From positions 62,001-126,000 of the forward strand of contig CAIMWO010000040.1 in NCBI GenBank assembly GCA_903845195.1: 64,000 bases of DNA, written 5' to 3'. This DNA comes from an uncultured Phycisphaerales bacterium (GTDB taxonomy: Bacteria; Planctomycetota; Phycisphaerae; WQYP01). This document shows positions 24,747 to 33,582 of this stretch, piece after piece. A model generated the notes under the pieces. That model made no database searches. It was not told the DNA's origin and worked only from the letters and a program-made list of their open reading frames with translations. The translations under genes were made by a program, and so were the position numbers. Every line of letters starts with the position of its first letter. Positions within the stretch are counted from its first letter, which is position 1.

Positions 24747-26897
24747 TCATCCTTTGACCGCGCCTTCGGTAAGGCCCCGCGTGAACAACCGCATGCACAT
24801 GATAAACAGGACAATCACCGGGATTGATGCCAGCGCATAGCCCGCCATCAGTGGTCCCCACAGCTTGATGTACTCGCCCGCCATCCGCAGCAACTGCACC
24901 ATCACCGGCAGCCGCGAGTGGTCGCGCATCAAGATCAGCGGCAAAATGAAATCGTTCCACTGCCCGACCGCATGCATCAATCCAATGACGCCCAGGATTG
25001 GTCCCGACAGTGGCGCCACGATCGTCAGCATCTGCCGCAGGTGACTGGCTCCGTCGATTTCGGCGGCTTCAAAAAGATCCTGCGGCAGATCCGCAACAAA
25101 GTTGCGCAGGACGAAGATGGCGAAAACTTCGCCTCCCGCTGCGCCGACGATGATCAAAGCCGACAGCGTATTTTGCAGGTTCAGATTGATCAGCAGTTTA
25201 AAGAGCGGCACGAGATTGGCGATGGTCGGCATCATCATCAGGATGAGCAGCGCGTTCCAGAGGAATCGCGATCCGGGCACCCGCACCCGCGCGAAAAAGT
25301 ACGCCGCCCCCAGTGCCAGGAAGAGCGTAAAGGCGGTGGACGTCGTCGTGATGAAAATGGAATTAGCCAGCGAGGGCAATACCGCGTCGGCAGCCGCCTG
25401 CCAGTTTTCCATATGCAGCGGCGTGGTCACCACCGCCGGCTTCTCGTAAAACTGATTGTTGTCCTTCACGCTGACGATCACCATCAGGTAGAGCGGCAGG
25501 TACGCAAACGCCAGGATGAACCAGATGAACCCGTGTTTGGTGATGCGGAGCATGACATTACGGAGGCGTTCCTTGAATTGATGGACGGCCGATTGCTGGC
25601 GGACTGAAAAGCGCGCGATGGCACGCTCCTGCCGCGGCGTGACCGTCCAGGCATTGGCCAGCTTCGGCGCGGTCTTGCGCATACGCCCCAGATAGGCAAA
25701 GAGACTCGGCCAAGGAATGAACATCGCAAGAATGACTGTCGGCAATGCCGCGTTGAAAATAAAAAAAGATCCGCGCCCCTGCGCCAGCGACGCCACCGCG
25801 TTTCCGAAATGACTGAAATCCGTCGCGCCATAGGCCTTCACAAACCCCGGCCACGCCCCGTCGCTGTACAGCATGAAACCATACAACGCCACGGCGATCA
25901 CCGACCCCACCACCCTCGCCCGGCGCTTCTGCCCGCGCGTCAACGCCGTCCAGTCCGCCACGCCATCCATCAGCCATTTCAAGAACATCACGATCAGCGT
26001 CAGCACTACGCCCACCGCGCAGGCCGCACCCATCTGCTGATTGATGAACGCCTGCCGCAACATGAATAGTGCGGGCACCGTCACGCACCCGCCCGGCCCG
26101 CCGCCCATTCCCACCAGCGCCAGGATCATCCCCGCATCCTTGATCGTCTCAATGATCACCAGCACCATCAATATGTTGATCGACCCCGCCAGCATCGGCA
26201 GTTCCAGTTTCGTGAACCGCGTCCACCACGACGCCCCATCCAGGTCCGCCGCTTCGTATAATTCCCGCGGGATCCCCTGCAATTTTGCCAGGTGCGTCAG
26301 CACGGCAAACGATGCCACCCACGGGAATCCCCACACGATCACCGCAAACAGGATCAGGTTTGAATCCCCCAGCCACGCCGGCCTGCGTCCATCGACAAAC
26401 ACGCCGCCCCAATGAAACGCCTGATCGCACCACACCAGCAGATCGAACGCCCGCGTCGAAAACAGCGCGCGATTCAGATACCCCGTGTTTGCCTCAAAGA
26501 AGAAACTCCGCCAGATCAGCATGATGATGATTCCCGGGATCACCATCGGCGCGACAAACAGAATGCGGTAGAAGAACTGCAGCCGCAGCGATCGCGCCCG
26601 ATGAATGCACACCGCCACGGCAATCGCCGGCACCATCTTGGCGATGTTCCAGACCCCGATCGTCAGCGCCACGCGAAAGCTCGCCCAGAATTCGCGAGAG
26701 GTCAGCAAGCTCGTGTAATTCCCCACGCCTTCGTACTCGTTGATGTCCGCGCCGTTCCACCGGAAAAACGAATGCATCACCCCCGTGAACGCCGGGTAAT
26801 ACTGAAACAGTCCGATGACCAGCAGCGAAGGTAGCACGAAAAAATAGATCGGCCAGTGATAACGCACCTGGCCCAGCGGAATGATTTTCGGTGTCAT
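24747..26897 (-). CDS. Fused MalF-MalG-type sugar ABC permease
   Basis: A 716-residue inner-membrane protein joining two CUT1 permease subunits. The N-terminal half (1-330) is MalF-like with its EAA loop at ELYEAADLDGASWWTRF. The C-terminal half (from about 450) is MalG-like with EAA loop DLFEAAEIDGASHLRQM. A middle part of about 120 residues (VVGSVIAVALYGFML, VILAMFIPWPSLFAYLG) adds extra hydrophobic helices. The two EAA loops would contact the ATPase. Start ATGA overlaps the stop of the solute-binding protein. No ATPase is encoded nearby, so a shared MsmK/UgpC-type ATPase is likely. Confidence 0.85.
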   Translation of the reverse strand: MTPKIIPLGQVRYHWPIYFFVLPSLLVIGLFQYYPAFTGVMHSFFRWNGADINEYEGVGNYTSLLTSREFWASFRVALTIGVWNIAKMVPAIAVAVCIHRARSLRLQFFYRILFVAPMVIPGIIIMLIWRSFFFEANTGYLNRALFSTRAFDLLVWCDQAFHWGGVFVDGRRPAWLGDSNLILFAVIVWGFPWVASFAVLTHLAKLQGIPRELYEAADLDGASWWTRFTKLELPMLAGSINILMVLVIIETIKDAGMILALVGMGGGPGGCVTVPALFMLRQAFINQQMGAACAVGVVLTLIVMFLKWLMDGVADWTALTRGQKRRARVVGSVIAVALYGFMLYSDGAWPGFVKAYGATDFSHFGNAVASLAQGRGSFFIFNAALPTVILAMFIPWPSLFAYLGRMRKTAPKLANAWTVTPRQERAIARFSVRQQSAVHQFKERLRNVMLRITKHGFIWFILAFAYLPLYLMVIVSVKDNNQFYEKPAVVTTPLHMENWQAAADAVLPSLANSIFITTTSTAFTLFLALGAAYFFARVRVPGSRFLWNALLILMMMPTIANLVPLFKLLINLNLQNTLSALIIVGAAGGEVFAIFVLRNFVADLPQDLFEAAEIDGASHLRQMLTIVAPLSGPILGVIGLMHAVGQWNDFILPLILMRDHSRLPVMVQLLRMAGEYIKLWGPLMAGYALASIPVIVLFIMCMRLFTRGLTEGAVKG

Positions 26898-28792
26898 GGC
26901 GCGCTATCGCCTCCCCTTCCGTCCGCCGCGCCGACCGAAGCCTGACGCCGTATGTTCTCCTTTGCCGCATCCAGAAATTCATACGGACCTACCGGCCGAT
27001 CCGGCCCGTTCCGCAAAATCGACTCCTGCACCGCCCGCCCGATCTCCGGCGTGATCTGGTGCGCCGCCGTGTACGACCGGTACTTCACCCACAAAGGATC
27101 ATCGGCATTCGCCCCCGCCGCCAGCGCGGTCCCCCGCACCGCCGCCAGAAACTTCTCGTTGTTAAGGATCGCCCGCCGCCAATCGCGCTGCTGGTTCTCC
27201 CAATCCGCCAAGCCCTTTTCCAGGTAGAACGGCTCAAAGTCGGCAACAAACTGCTTGTACGTGTACTCAGGTTTCGACAGATACGATTCGTAAAGCTGGT
27301 TGAATCGCACATTCGTATCGCCGCCCAGGCCGATGAAATCGAACCCGGAATACATGCCCTGATTGACCGGGGCGAAAATTTCGATGGACCGTGGCATCGC
27401 CGCCCCGCGGATCGCCGGAATCCACCCGATGTCGCGGTTCATCCGCTCGTTGACGCGCCGGCTCGCCAGGAACAGCAGAAAATCCTTCGCGCACTCCGGA
27501 TTTTTCGAAAAACGCGTCAGCCCGAATGGGAAGCCATACCCCCCGACTTCGTCAAGAATCGGGCCGACGTTCAGCCGCCCGAAATGCGGATCATCCGGCG
27601 CCGGCTGCGGCAGGCGCATCGCGCCGATCCGGAACTTGCCTTCCGCCAGCGTCACCAGGCTCTGTGCATCCCACGTGCCGGTCGTCATGAAGACCGAATT
27701 CTGCTGCGCGAAATTAAACACCGCGTCGTCGCGCCCCAGCCCGTTGAAGCCCGTCTGAAAATAGTTGCTCACGATCCGCGCGATATCAAAACGTGCCTTA
27801 ATCGCCGGCGAATAAAAGGTGAGCCTTCCCGCTCTGAACGCCGCATACGTCTCGTCACTGCCGACGGTTCCGTCGCGATTGAAATCGGCCTGCACAAGGG
27901 CATCGTATCCCGCCGAGCCAAACAGCCCGTACCCCCACATCGCCATGTTGTAATTGGACGAGGCGATCGGCGTGTACGAACTGCCGCCCGGAGTCCGGTG
28001 ACTGCGGATTTCGCTGCACACCTGTAGAAACGTCGCCAAGTCCTGCGGCGGCTCATCGCGGTTCGTCAGCTTCTTCAGCAGATCTTTGTTGTAGAACATC
28101 CGAATCGTCGCGCGCGACAACGGCACGCGCATGTACTCCTGCAACTCCTCCTGGTAGCCGTTGCGCATCCCGTCCGTATAGGTGAGCCGAAACGGTACCC
28201 GCGCCAGCTCCTCGTAGAACGCCAGACGTTCCGCCCCTTGCTCCGCCGTGAGCCGAGATTCCGCCGGCACCGTGCTCCCGTCCGCGTACGTGCCCCGCAC
28301 CCGCGCCGCCAGTTCCTCATGGTCCTCCGGTGTCACCTTGTTGAACGGATTGGGCGCGTTGGCGATGTCCGTCAGCGGCAGGAAATATCGCGTCTGAAAC
28401 TGCAGCCACAGGGAACCCGGAAGCCCCTGCCCGATCTCCACCAGGTCCGGTGCCGTCTCCCCCATCATCTGGCTGGTGGCCCACTGGCCGTAAATCCCTT
28501 CCGGAATCGCATCCTGAATGACCACGATTTTCCGGTTGCCATACTTGCCCCGCACTTGCGGATCCCGCGCGAACTCTTCCGCCAGCGTATCGAACGATCT
28601 GCGGATTCCCGCTTCGAGTTGCCAATGGCCGATGCGAATAACAATCGCGCCCGGCGGCGCTTCTTCGGTCCGCCGCGCAACAATCGTGATGCACGCCCAC
28701 ACAAACGCCGCCAGGATCGCCAGCAGCGGAATGCTTCGCCGAAACACCGCCCAGAACCCCGTTTGCACCACCACATCCGCTCGCGCCATCAC
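26894..28792 (-). CDS. Membrane-anchored extracellular solute-binding protein, family 1
   Basis: A 632-residue sugar-binding component of the adjacent fused permease. One uncleaved-looking membrane helix (SIPLLAILAAFVWACITIVA, near 20-39) replaces the usual lipobox, so it probably stays tethered to the inner membrane. The body shows the two-lobe SBP pattern (FYNKDLLKKL, SSNYNMAMWGYG, FTTGTWDAQSL-like). An EF-hand-like loop DFNRDGTVGSDE lies in the middle, unusual for this class, suggesting calcium binding. Longer than typical family-1 proteins (~420). It overlaps both neighbours by four bases. Confidence 0.83.
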   Translation of the reverse strand: MMARADVVVQTGFWAVFRRSIPLLAILAAFVWACITIVARRTEEAPPGAIVIRIGHWQLEAGIRRSFDTLAEEFARDPQVRGKYGNRKIVVIQDAIPEGIYGQWATSQMMGETAPDLVEIGQGLPGSLWLQFQTRYFLPLTDIANAPNPFNKVTPEDHEELAARVRGTYADGSTVPAESRLTAEQGAERLAFYEELARVPFRLTYTDGMRNGYQEELQEYMRVPLSRATIRMFYNKDLLKKLTNRDEPPQDLATFLQVCSEIRSHRTPGGSSYTPIASSNYNMAMWGYGLFGSAGYDALVQADFNRDGTVGSDETYAAFRAGRLTFYSPAIKARFDIARIVSNYFQTGFNGLGRDDAVFNFAQQNSVFMTTGTWDAQSLVTLAEGKFRIGAMRLPQPAPDDPHFGRLNVGPILDEVGGYGFPFGLTRFSKNPECAKDFLLFLASRRVNERMNRDIGWIPAIRGAAMPRSIEIFAPVNQGMYSGFDFIGLGGDTNVRFNQLYESYLSKPEYTYKQFVADFEPFYLEKGLADWENQQRDWRRAILNNEKFLAAVRGTALAAGANADDPLWVKYRSYTAAHQITPEIGRAVQESILRNGPDRPVGPYEFLDAAKENIRRQASVGAADGRGGDSAP

Positions 28793-29835
28793 TGTCCCCC
28801 CTTGTGGCTTTCAGGAGCAGAGGCCGGTGCCGTTGTTAGCACCGATCCTTCCGGCAGCCCGCCCGGCCCGCCCGCCGGACGCATCCCCAGTTCACCCGCG
28901 ACGGTCGTGTCGCCGTGGGCGGCTTCAATCATTTTCATCCGCTCCAGTTCCCGACGAACATTGAACGCGCGCTGATCGGTCGGATATTCGTCGAGGAATT
29001 TATTGAAGTAGACCCGCGCGGTTGCAAAATCACCGACATCATATTCCGCCGTAAGCCCGATGCTGTAGTATTCTACAATGTTGTTCATGTTCGGATTGCT
29101 CGGGTCGACTTCCTTGGTCTCCAGCGCCTTGATCGATGCCGCCAGCGCCGCAGGATCGTCGTGAAGTGTGCGGTTGGCCTGTGAAATCAGCCCGTAGAGA
29201 GCCGATTGACACCGCGTGTCCGGATGGTCCTTCAAATACGCCGTCATCTCCGCCAGCGATGTCCGTGCATCTTCCGTCGTCAGCGTCTGCAGGAACAGCG
29301 ACTGTCGGAATGCAAACGCTTCTTCCGCCGCCGGCGTCCCCGGATAACCCGTCAGCACCTTCTGGTATTTCTCACGCAGCGCCGTCCGATCAATCGGGTC
29401 CGTCGATTTCACTGGCAAATGTTCATCGCGCACGATCGCCAGCGCCGCCCAAGGGGCCATCTCGCCCTTCGGCTCCAGTGCGATCACCTCCGCAAACAGC
29501 CCACGCGCCTTGGCCGAATCTTCGCCATGCCGGCCCAAACTCCACACCATCCCCAGCCCATACGTCGCCTGAATGTGCAGCCGTTTCTCCGTAGGTGTTT
29601 CCGGCGACTTGCTCCGAGCGTCGGCAAGCTTCGCCAGCGCCGATGTGAAAAAATGCGCTGCCGACCCCTGCTCATCCAGCCGGAATTTCTGCCAGCCCTT
29701 CTCGATCAGTTCCGCGGGTTCGCTTTGATCGACCGCAGCTTTGCACGAAACCAGAAGCAATGCGAAACCGAGGGCCAGCGCTCCCAGCACCGCAATGCGG
29801 TGGTTTTCCCTGTGATGTGTCGGATGTTGAGACAT
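28789..29835 (-). CDS. TPR-like lipoprotein, first gene of the sugar unit
   Basis: A 348-residue lipoprotein. Lipobox LLLVSC (Cys ~31) follows a hydrophobic stretch. The rest is helical with TPR-like repeats (GWQKFRLDEQGSAAHFFTSALAKL; YYSIGLTAEYDVGDFATARVYFNKFL). Such proteins scaffold other envelope proteins. Its stop overlaps the start of the solute-binding protein (ATGA), so it is probably an accessory part of this transporter. I chose the ATG at 29835; the frame extends four codons to a TTG. No named family recognised. Confidence 0.7.
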   Translation of the reverse strand: MSQHPTHHRENHRIAVLGALALGFALLLVSCKAAVDQSEPAELIEKGWQKFRLDEQGSAAHFFTSALAKLADARSKSPETPTEKRLHIQATYGLGMVWSLGRHGEDSAKARGLFAEVIALEPKGEMAPWAALAIVRDEHLPVKSTDPIDRTALREKYQKVLTGYPGTPAAEEAFAFRQSLFLQTLTTEDARTSLAEMTAYLKDHPDTRCQSALYGLISQANRTLHDDPAALAASIKALETKEVDPSNPNMNNIVEYYSIGLTAEYDVGDFATARVYFNKFLDEYPTDQRAFNVRRELERMKMIEAAHGDTTVAGELGMRPAGGPGGLPEGSVLTTAPASAPESHKGGQ

Positions 29836-30132
29836 GCGCGTGGCCAACTCCGCTCAAACCAATCAGCTTCAGCACTGGGTAGAACAACGCGCCGCATGAT
29901 ACCGCAACCTTAAACGCGCAGGTATGTACGCTGTTGCTGCATGAAGAAGTGATGCAAGGCTGTCGCAAGTAAAGTGGAGCAAGCATTTTACAGAGCCCTA
30001 TCACAATTTTTGCTGAGAGGCTCCCATCGAGTGTTCGATTTTCTTGCTGAACGCGCTTTTGCGCAGGGGGAAAGTCGCATAGTCTGATGGATCGGCATGG
30101 TTGCGCGCCGGTTTGCACAAAGGAAACGAGTC

Positions 30133-31155
30133 ATGTCTAGAGTAAAAATCGCCATCGTGGGTCTCAACTTTGGCCGCCACATCCTCGAGCAGCTTCAAAC
30201 CGAACCCGCCAAGAGTTGCATCGAACTGGCTGCAGTCTGCGATATGGATCGCAAGAAAGCCGAGGAAGCCGCCGCCAAGTACGGCGTTCCGTATTACACC
30301 AGCATCGATGAACTGCTCGGGAATGCCGAAATCCCCGCGATCGGCCTGTATACCGGCCCCAACGGCCGCGCGGGACTCATCCGCCAGCTCATCCGCGCCG
30401 GCAAGGATGTGATGACGACCAAGCCGTTCGAGCTCGATCCGGCCGCGGCCGCCGATGTGCTGCAGGAGGCGGCGAAGCTGGGCCGCGTCGTGCATCTGAA
30501 TTCGCCCAGTCCGACATTGCCTAACGATCTGCAACAACTCGAAAAATGGCGAACCCATTTGAACTTGGGGCGGCCCGTGGCGGCACGGGCGGATGTCACG
30601 GTGCGCTACAACGAAAAAGCGGATGGCTCCTGGTATGACGATCCCCATCGCTGCCCCGTCGCGCCGATCTTCCGCCTCGGCATTTACCTGATCAATGATT
30701 TGATCCGGATCTGTGGACTGCCGGAAAGCGTGACCGTCATGCAGTCGCGGATCTTCACCGGACGGCCGACGTCGGATAACGCCGCGCTGAGCATCCTCTT
30801 CAAGAACGGCGCCATCGGAAATGTCTTCGCCTCCTTCTGCGTCGACGACGGCCAGCTCTACCGCAACAGCCTCACCGTGAACTTCGAGCGCGGCACCGTC
30901 TACCGCAATGTCGGTCCGGTCCAGGGCAAGCAGCGCCTGCAGGTGGTGATGAAGAAACCGGATAGCTCGCTGCACACCGATGAAATGGAATGCCCGGAAC
31001 CGGTGAGCGGGGCGTATCAATGGGAGGTCTTTGCCCGGGCGGTGCGCGGCGAGAAAATCGGCGACTTGCCGCCGGAACAGATTGTCGCCGGCGTGCAGGT
31101 GCTGGCCGCGATGATGCGGGCCGAGCGCTCGGGGTTGCCGGAAAAGGTCGCGTGA
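30133..31155 (+). CDS. Gfo/Idh/MocA-family dehydrogenase
   Basis: A 340-residue oxidoreductase starting MSRVKIAIVGLNFGRHILEQ (Rossmann glycine loop GLNFG). The catalytic lysine region reads VMTTKPFELD instead of EKP, a change in the first residue of the motif. The C-terminal domain carries PVAPIFRLGIYLINDLIRI with a possible catalytic Asp. The ATG at 30133 follows AAAGGA. It is divergent from the sugar unit and is followed 42 bases later by the GH13_18 gene. It probably oxidises a sugar derivative. Confidence 0.8.
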   Translation: MSRVKIAIVGLNFGRHILEQLQTEPAKSCIELAAVCDMDRKKAEEAAAKYGVPYYTSIDELLGNAEIPAIGLYTGPNGRAGLIRQLIRAGKDVMTTKPFELDPAAAADVLQEAAKLGRVVHLNSPSPTLPNDLQQLEKWRTHLNLGRPVAARADVTVRYNEKADGSWYDDPHRCPVAPIFRLGIYLINDLIRICGLPESVTVMQSRIFTGRPTSDNAALSILFKNGAIGNVFASFCVDDGQLYRNSLTVNFERGTVYRNVGPVQGKQRLQVVMKKPDSSLHTDEMECPEPVSGAYQWEVFARAVRGEKIGDLPPEQIVAGVQVLAAMMRAERSGLPEKVA

Positions 31156-31197
31156 AATCGGCCACGGATGCAGAGAGATGAGCACGGCTGAATTCAG

Positions 31198-32937
31198 ATG
31201 AGGATGCAGATGCTTGAGAAGCAGGCGATTGTGGAGCGGATCCAGCAGCGGCTGGCGTTTGTGTACGGGGCTGAACAGGCCGCGGGGATTTGGCGCGAAC
31301 TGGAAACTGTCATTGCGCGACGCGGCGCCGAGCTGTCCGGCGGCGGGGAGAAGCCGCGGCGTGCGTGGGATCAGCGGGATACATTGCTGATCAGTTATGG
31401 GAATTCCATCGCGGAGCCGGGCGTTGCGCCGCTCAAGACGTTGCATGGGTTTCTGAAGCGGGCGGTGGGGGAGCGATTGACGATGGTGCATCTGCTGCCG
31501 TTCTTTCCGTTCACGTCGGATGATGGCTTTGCGGTGACGGATTTTCGGGCCGTCGATCCGGCAGTGGGGGAGTGGAGCAATGTCGAGGCGGTAGCGGAAG
31601 ATTATCGATTGGTGTTTGATGGCGTGATCAATCACGTGTCGGCATCGGGGGTGTATGCGAAGGGGTATTTTGCGGGAGAGCCGGCGTACAAGGATTTCTT
31701 TGTGGCGCTGCCGCCGGATACCGATACGCGGTCGGTGTTGCGGACGCGGAATCTGCCGCTGCTGCATGACTATCCGACTTCGGAGGGGACGAAGTGGTTG
31801 TGGACGACCTTCAGCCGCGACCAGTTGGATTTGAATTTTCGCAATCCCAAGGTGCTGGTGGAAATTGTCGATGTGCTGCTGTTCTACGCGGCGCACGGGG
31901 CTTCAGTGATCCGACTGGATGCGATTCCCTATTTATGGAAGCAGTTGGGGACCTCGTGCGCGCATCTGCCCCAGACGCATGAGATCATCAAGCTGTTCCG
32001 CGATGTGTACGACCTGGCGGCGCTGTGGATGTTGCTGCTGACCGAAACGAACAACCCATACAAAGAGAACATCACGTACTTCGGCAACGCCGGCGACGAA
32101 GCGCAGATGGTTTACAATTTCACGCTCGCTCCGCTGATTTTGTTCAGCCTCATCAATGGCGATTGCACGGTGCTGGCGGATTGGGCGCGGCAGGTGCGGA
32201 AGGTGAGCGATCGAGCGACGTACTTGAACATCACCGCGACGCATGATGGGATCGGCATGCGGCCGACGGAAGGAATTCTCAGCGAGGCACAGCGGAAGCA
32301 GTTGGTGGATCTGGCCTTTGCGCATCAGGGGGACGTGACGGGCAAGCGGAACAGCGATGGGTCGGTCAGTCCGTACGAGTTGAATCTGAATTACTTTGAT
32401 GCCGTCAACGATCCGCGGGCCGATGAGCCGCTGGAGTTGCAGGTAAAACGGTTCATGCTGTCGCAGGCGATTCCGCTGAGTTTCATCGGGATTCCGGGGA
32501 TTTATGTGCACAGTCTGCTGGGGTCGCGAAATGATCTGGAAGGCGTGAAGCGGACGGGCCGGGCGAGAAGCATCAATCGCAAGCAGTTGGGGTTGGCGGA
32601 GTTGGAAGCGGAATTGGGCACGCAGGGGAATGTGAGGCAACGGGTGTTTGAAGAGTACTTGCGACTGCTGGCAGCGCGACAGGCGTGTGGGGCACTGCAT
32701 CCGGATGCGGATCAGACAGTGCTGGAGCTGGGGCCGGCCGTGTTTGGGATTCGACGGGAAAATCAGGCGACGGGAGAATCGGTGGTGGCGGTGCATAACG
32801 TGACGGGGACGGAACAACGTGTGGCGTCGGGGATGCTGGGCGTGGGGACGCGCTGGCGGGATCTGCTGGCGGAAGGGGCGGCTGGCGGGGAAATGGTGAC
32901 GCTGGACGCCTATCAGGTGCGATGGATTGTGGCATAA
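31198..32937 (+). CDS. GH13_18 sucrose/glucosylglycerate phosphorylase-like enzyme
   Basis: A 579-residue member of GH13 subfamily 18, enzymes that split alpha-glucosides with phosphate to give glucose-1-phosphate. Nucleophile Asp241 is in SVIRLDAIPYLWK and acid/base Glu283 in LLLTETN. The segment LWKQLGTSCAHLPQTHE resembles the glucosylglycerate phosphorylase branch (YcjM) more than classical sucrose phosphorylase, as I recall those families. Three ATGs lie within four codons (31198, 31204, 31210). Cytoplasmic. With the divergent transporter it could phosphorolyse an imported glucoside. Confidence 0.83.
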   Translation: MRMQMLEKQAIVERIQQRLAFVYGAEQAAGIWRELETVIARRGAELSGGGEKPRRAWDQRDTLLISYGNSIAEPGVAPLKTLHGFLKRAVGERLTMVHLLPFFPFTSDDGFAVTDFRAVDPAVGEWSNVEAVAEDYRLVFDGVINHVSASGVYAKGYFAGEPAYKDFFVALPPDTDTRSVLRTRNLPLLHDYPTSEGTKWLWTTFSRDQLDLNFRNPKVLVEIVDVLLFYAAHGASVIRLDAIPYLWKQLGTSCAHLPQTHEIIKLFRDVYDLAALWMLLLTETNNPYKENITYFGNAGDEAQMVYNFTLAPLILFSLINGDCTVLADWARQVRKVSDRATYLNITATHDGIGMRPTEGILSEAQRKQLVDLAFAHQGDVTGKRNSDGSVSPYELNLNYFDAVNDPRADEPLELQVKRFMLSQAIPLSFIGIPGIYVHSLLGSRNDLEGVKRTGRARSINRKQLGLAELEAELGTQGNVRQRVFEEYLRLLAARQACGALHPDADQTVLELGPAVFGIRRENQATGESVVAVHNVTGTEQRVASGMLGVGTRWRDLLAEGAAGGEMVTLDAYQVRWIVA

Positions 32938-33066
32938 ATAGCGCAACGCGAATTGGGGCGAAAACGAGCGATTGGATCTAGTTGGTCAAGTTAAGTGGAT
33001 GAATGTGGTGATGGCGTTGTGCGAGCATGACATCACTGCGGATCTAGCATGCGAGACATCGGGGGA

Positions 33067-33582
33067 CTATGGGGTTGTTGAGGTGGCGGGGGTTGGGCGC
33101 AGGGATTGGAGGGTGGGTTCGTCGAGGAGGTCAACCCACATGGTGACTTGGCGGCCGGGGCGGACGGGGGCGGCGAGGATGGCCCAACGGCGGCCTTGAT
33201 GGACGGGGGTGGGATCGTAGACGAGGAGACGGCGATCGGCACCGGGGGCGGCCAGATTGATGGGTTGATAGAGATAGGGCTTATGGGAAACCGGGCAGAT
33301 GAAATCGAGGGGGGCGTCGAGATCGGCCAGGGGACGCAGTTGTTCGAGATTGTCGGGCAGGGCGTGGTGAAGGGTGTAATAGAGCAGCATAGCGCCAGTG
33401 ATGTCGTGAAGGCGCATGGCGCAGGGATCCGTCGGTGACGGCGCGAGGGTGTCGGCATGGGCGGCGCGCGATGGGGCGGCGGACTGGCAGCCGGCGAGAG
33501 TGAGAAACGTCAGGAGGATCAAACACGCGGCGGCGCAGCAGCTCAGGGGCGTTCCAGAATCGAGGCCATAGCGTTTATTCAT
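33067..33582 (-). CDS. Lipoprotein at the end of the type II secretion operon
   Basis: A 171-residue lipoprotein: signal ACLILLTFLTLAGC, then a linker and a small domain (MRLHDITGAMLLYYTLHHALPDNLEQL ... ICPVSHKPYLYQP) resembling the globular part of some planctomycete pseudopilin-like proteins. Its ATG at 33582 overlaps the gspD stop by eight bases, so it is co-translated with the secretin. A pilotin or secretin-associated role is possible from position only. The gap 32938-33066 to the sugar genes holds nothing recognised. Confidence 0.65.
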   Translation of the reverse strand: MNKRYGLDSGTPLSCCAAACLILLTFLTLAGCQSAAPSRAAHADTLAPSPTDPCAMRLHDITGAMLLYYTLHHALPDNLEQLRPLADLDAPLDFICPVSHKPYLYQPINLAAPGADRRLLVYDPTPVHQGRRWAILAAPVRPGRQVTMWVDLLDEPTLQSLRPTPATSTTP

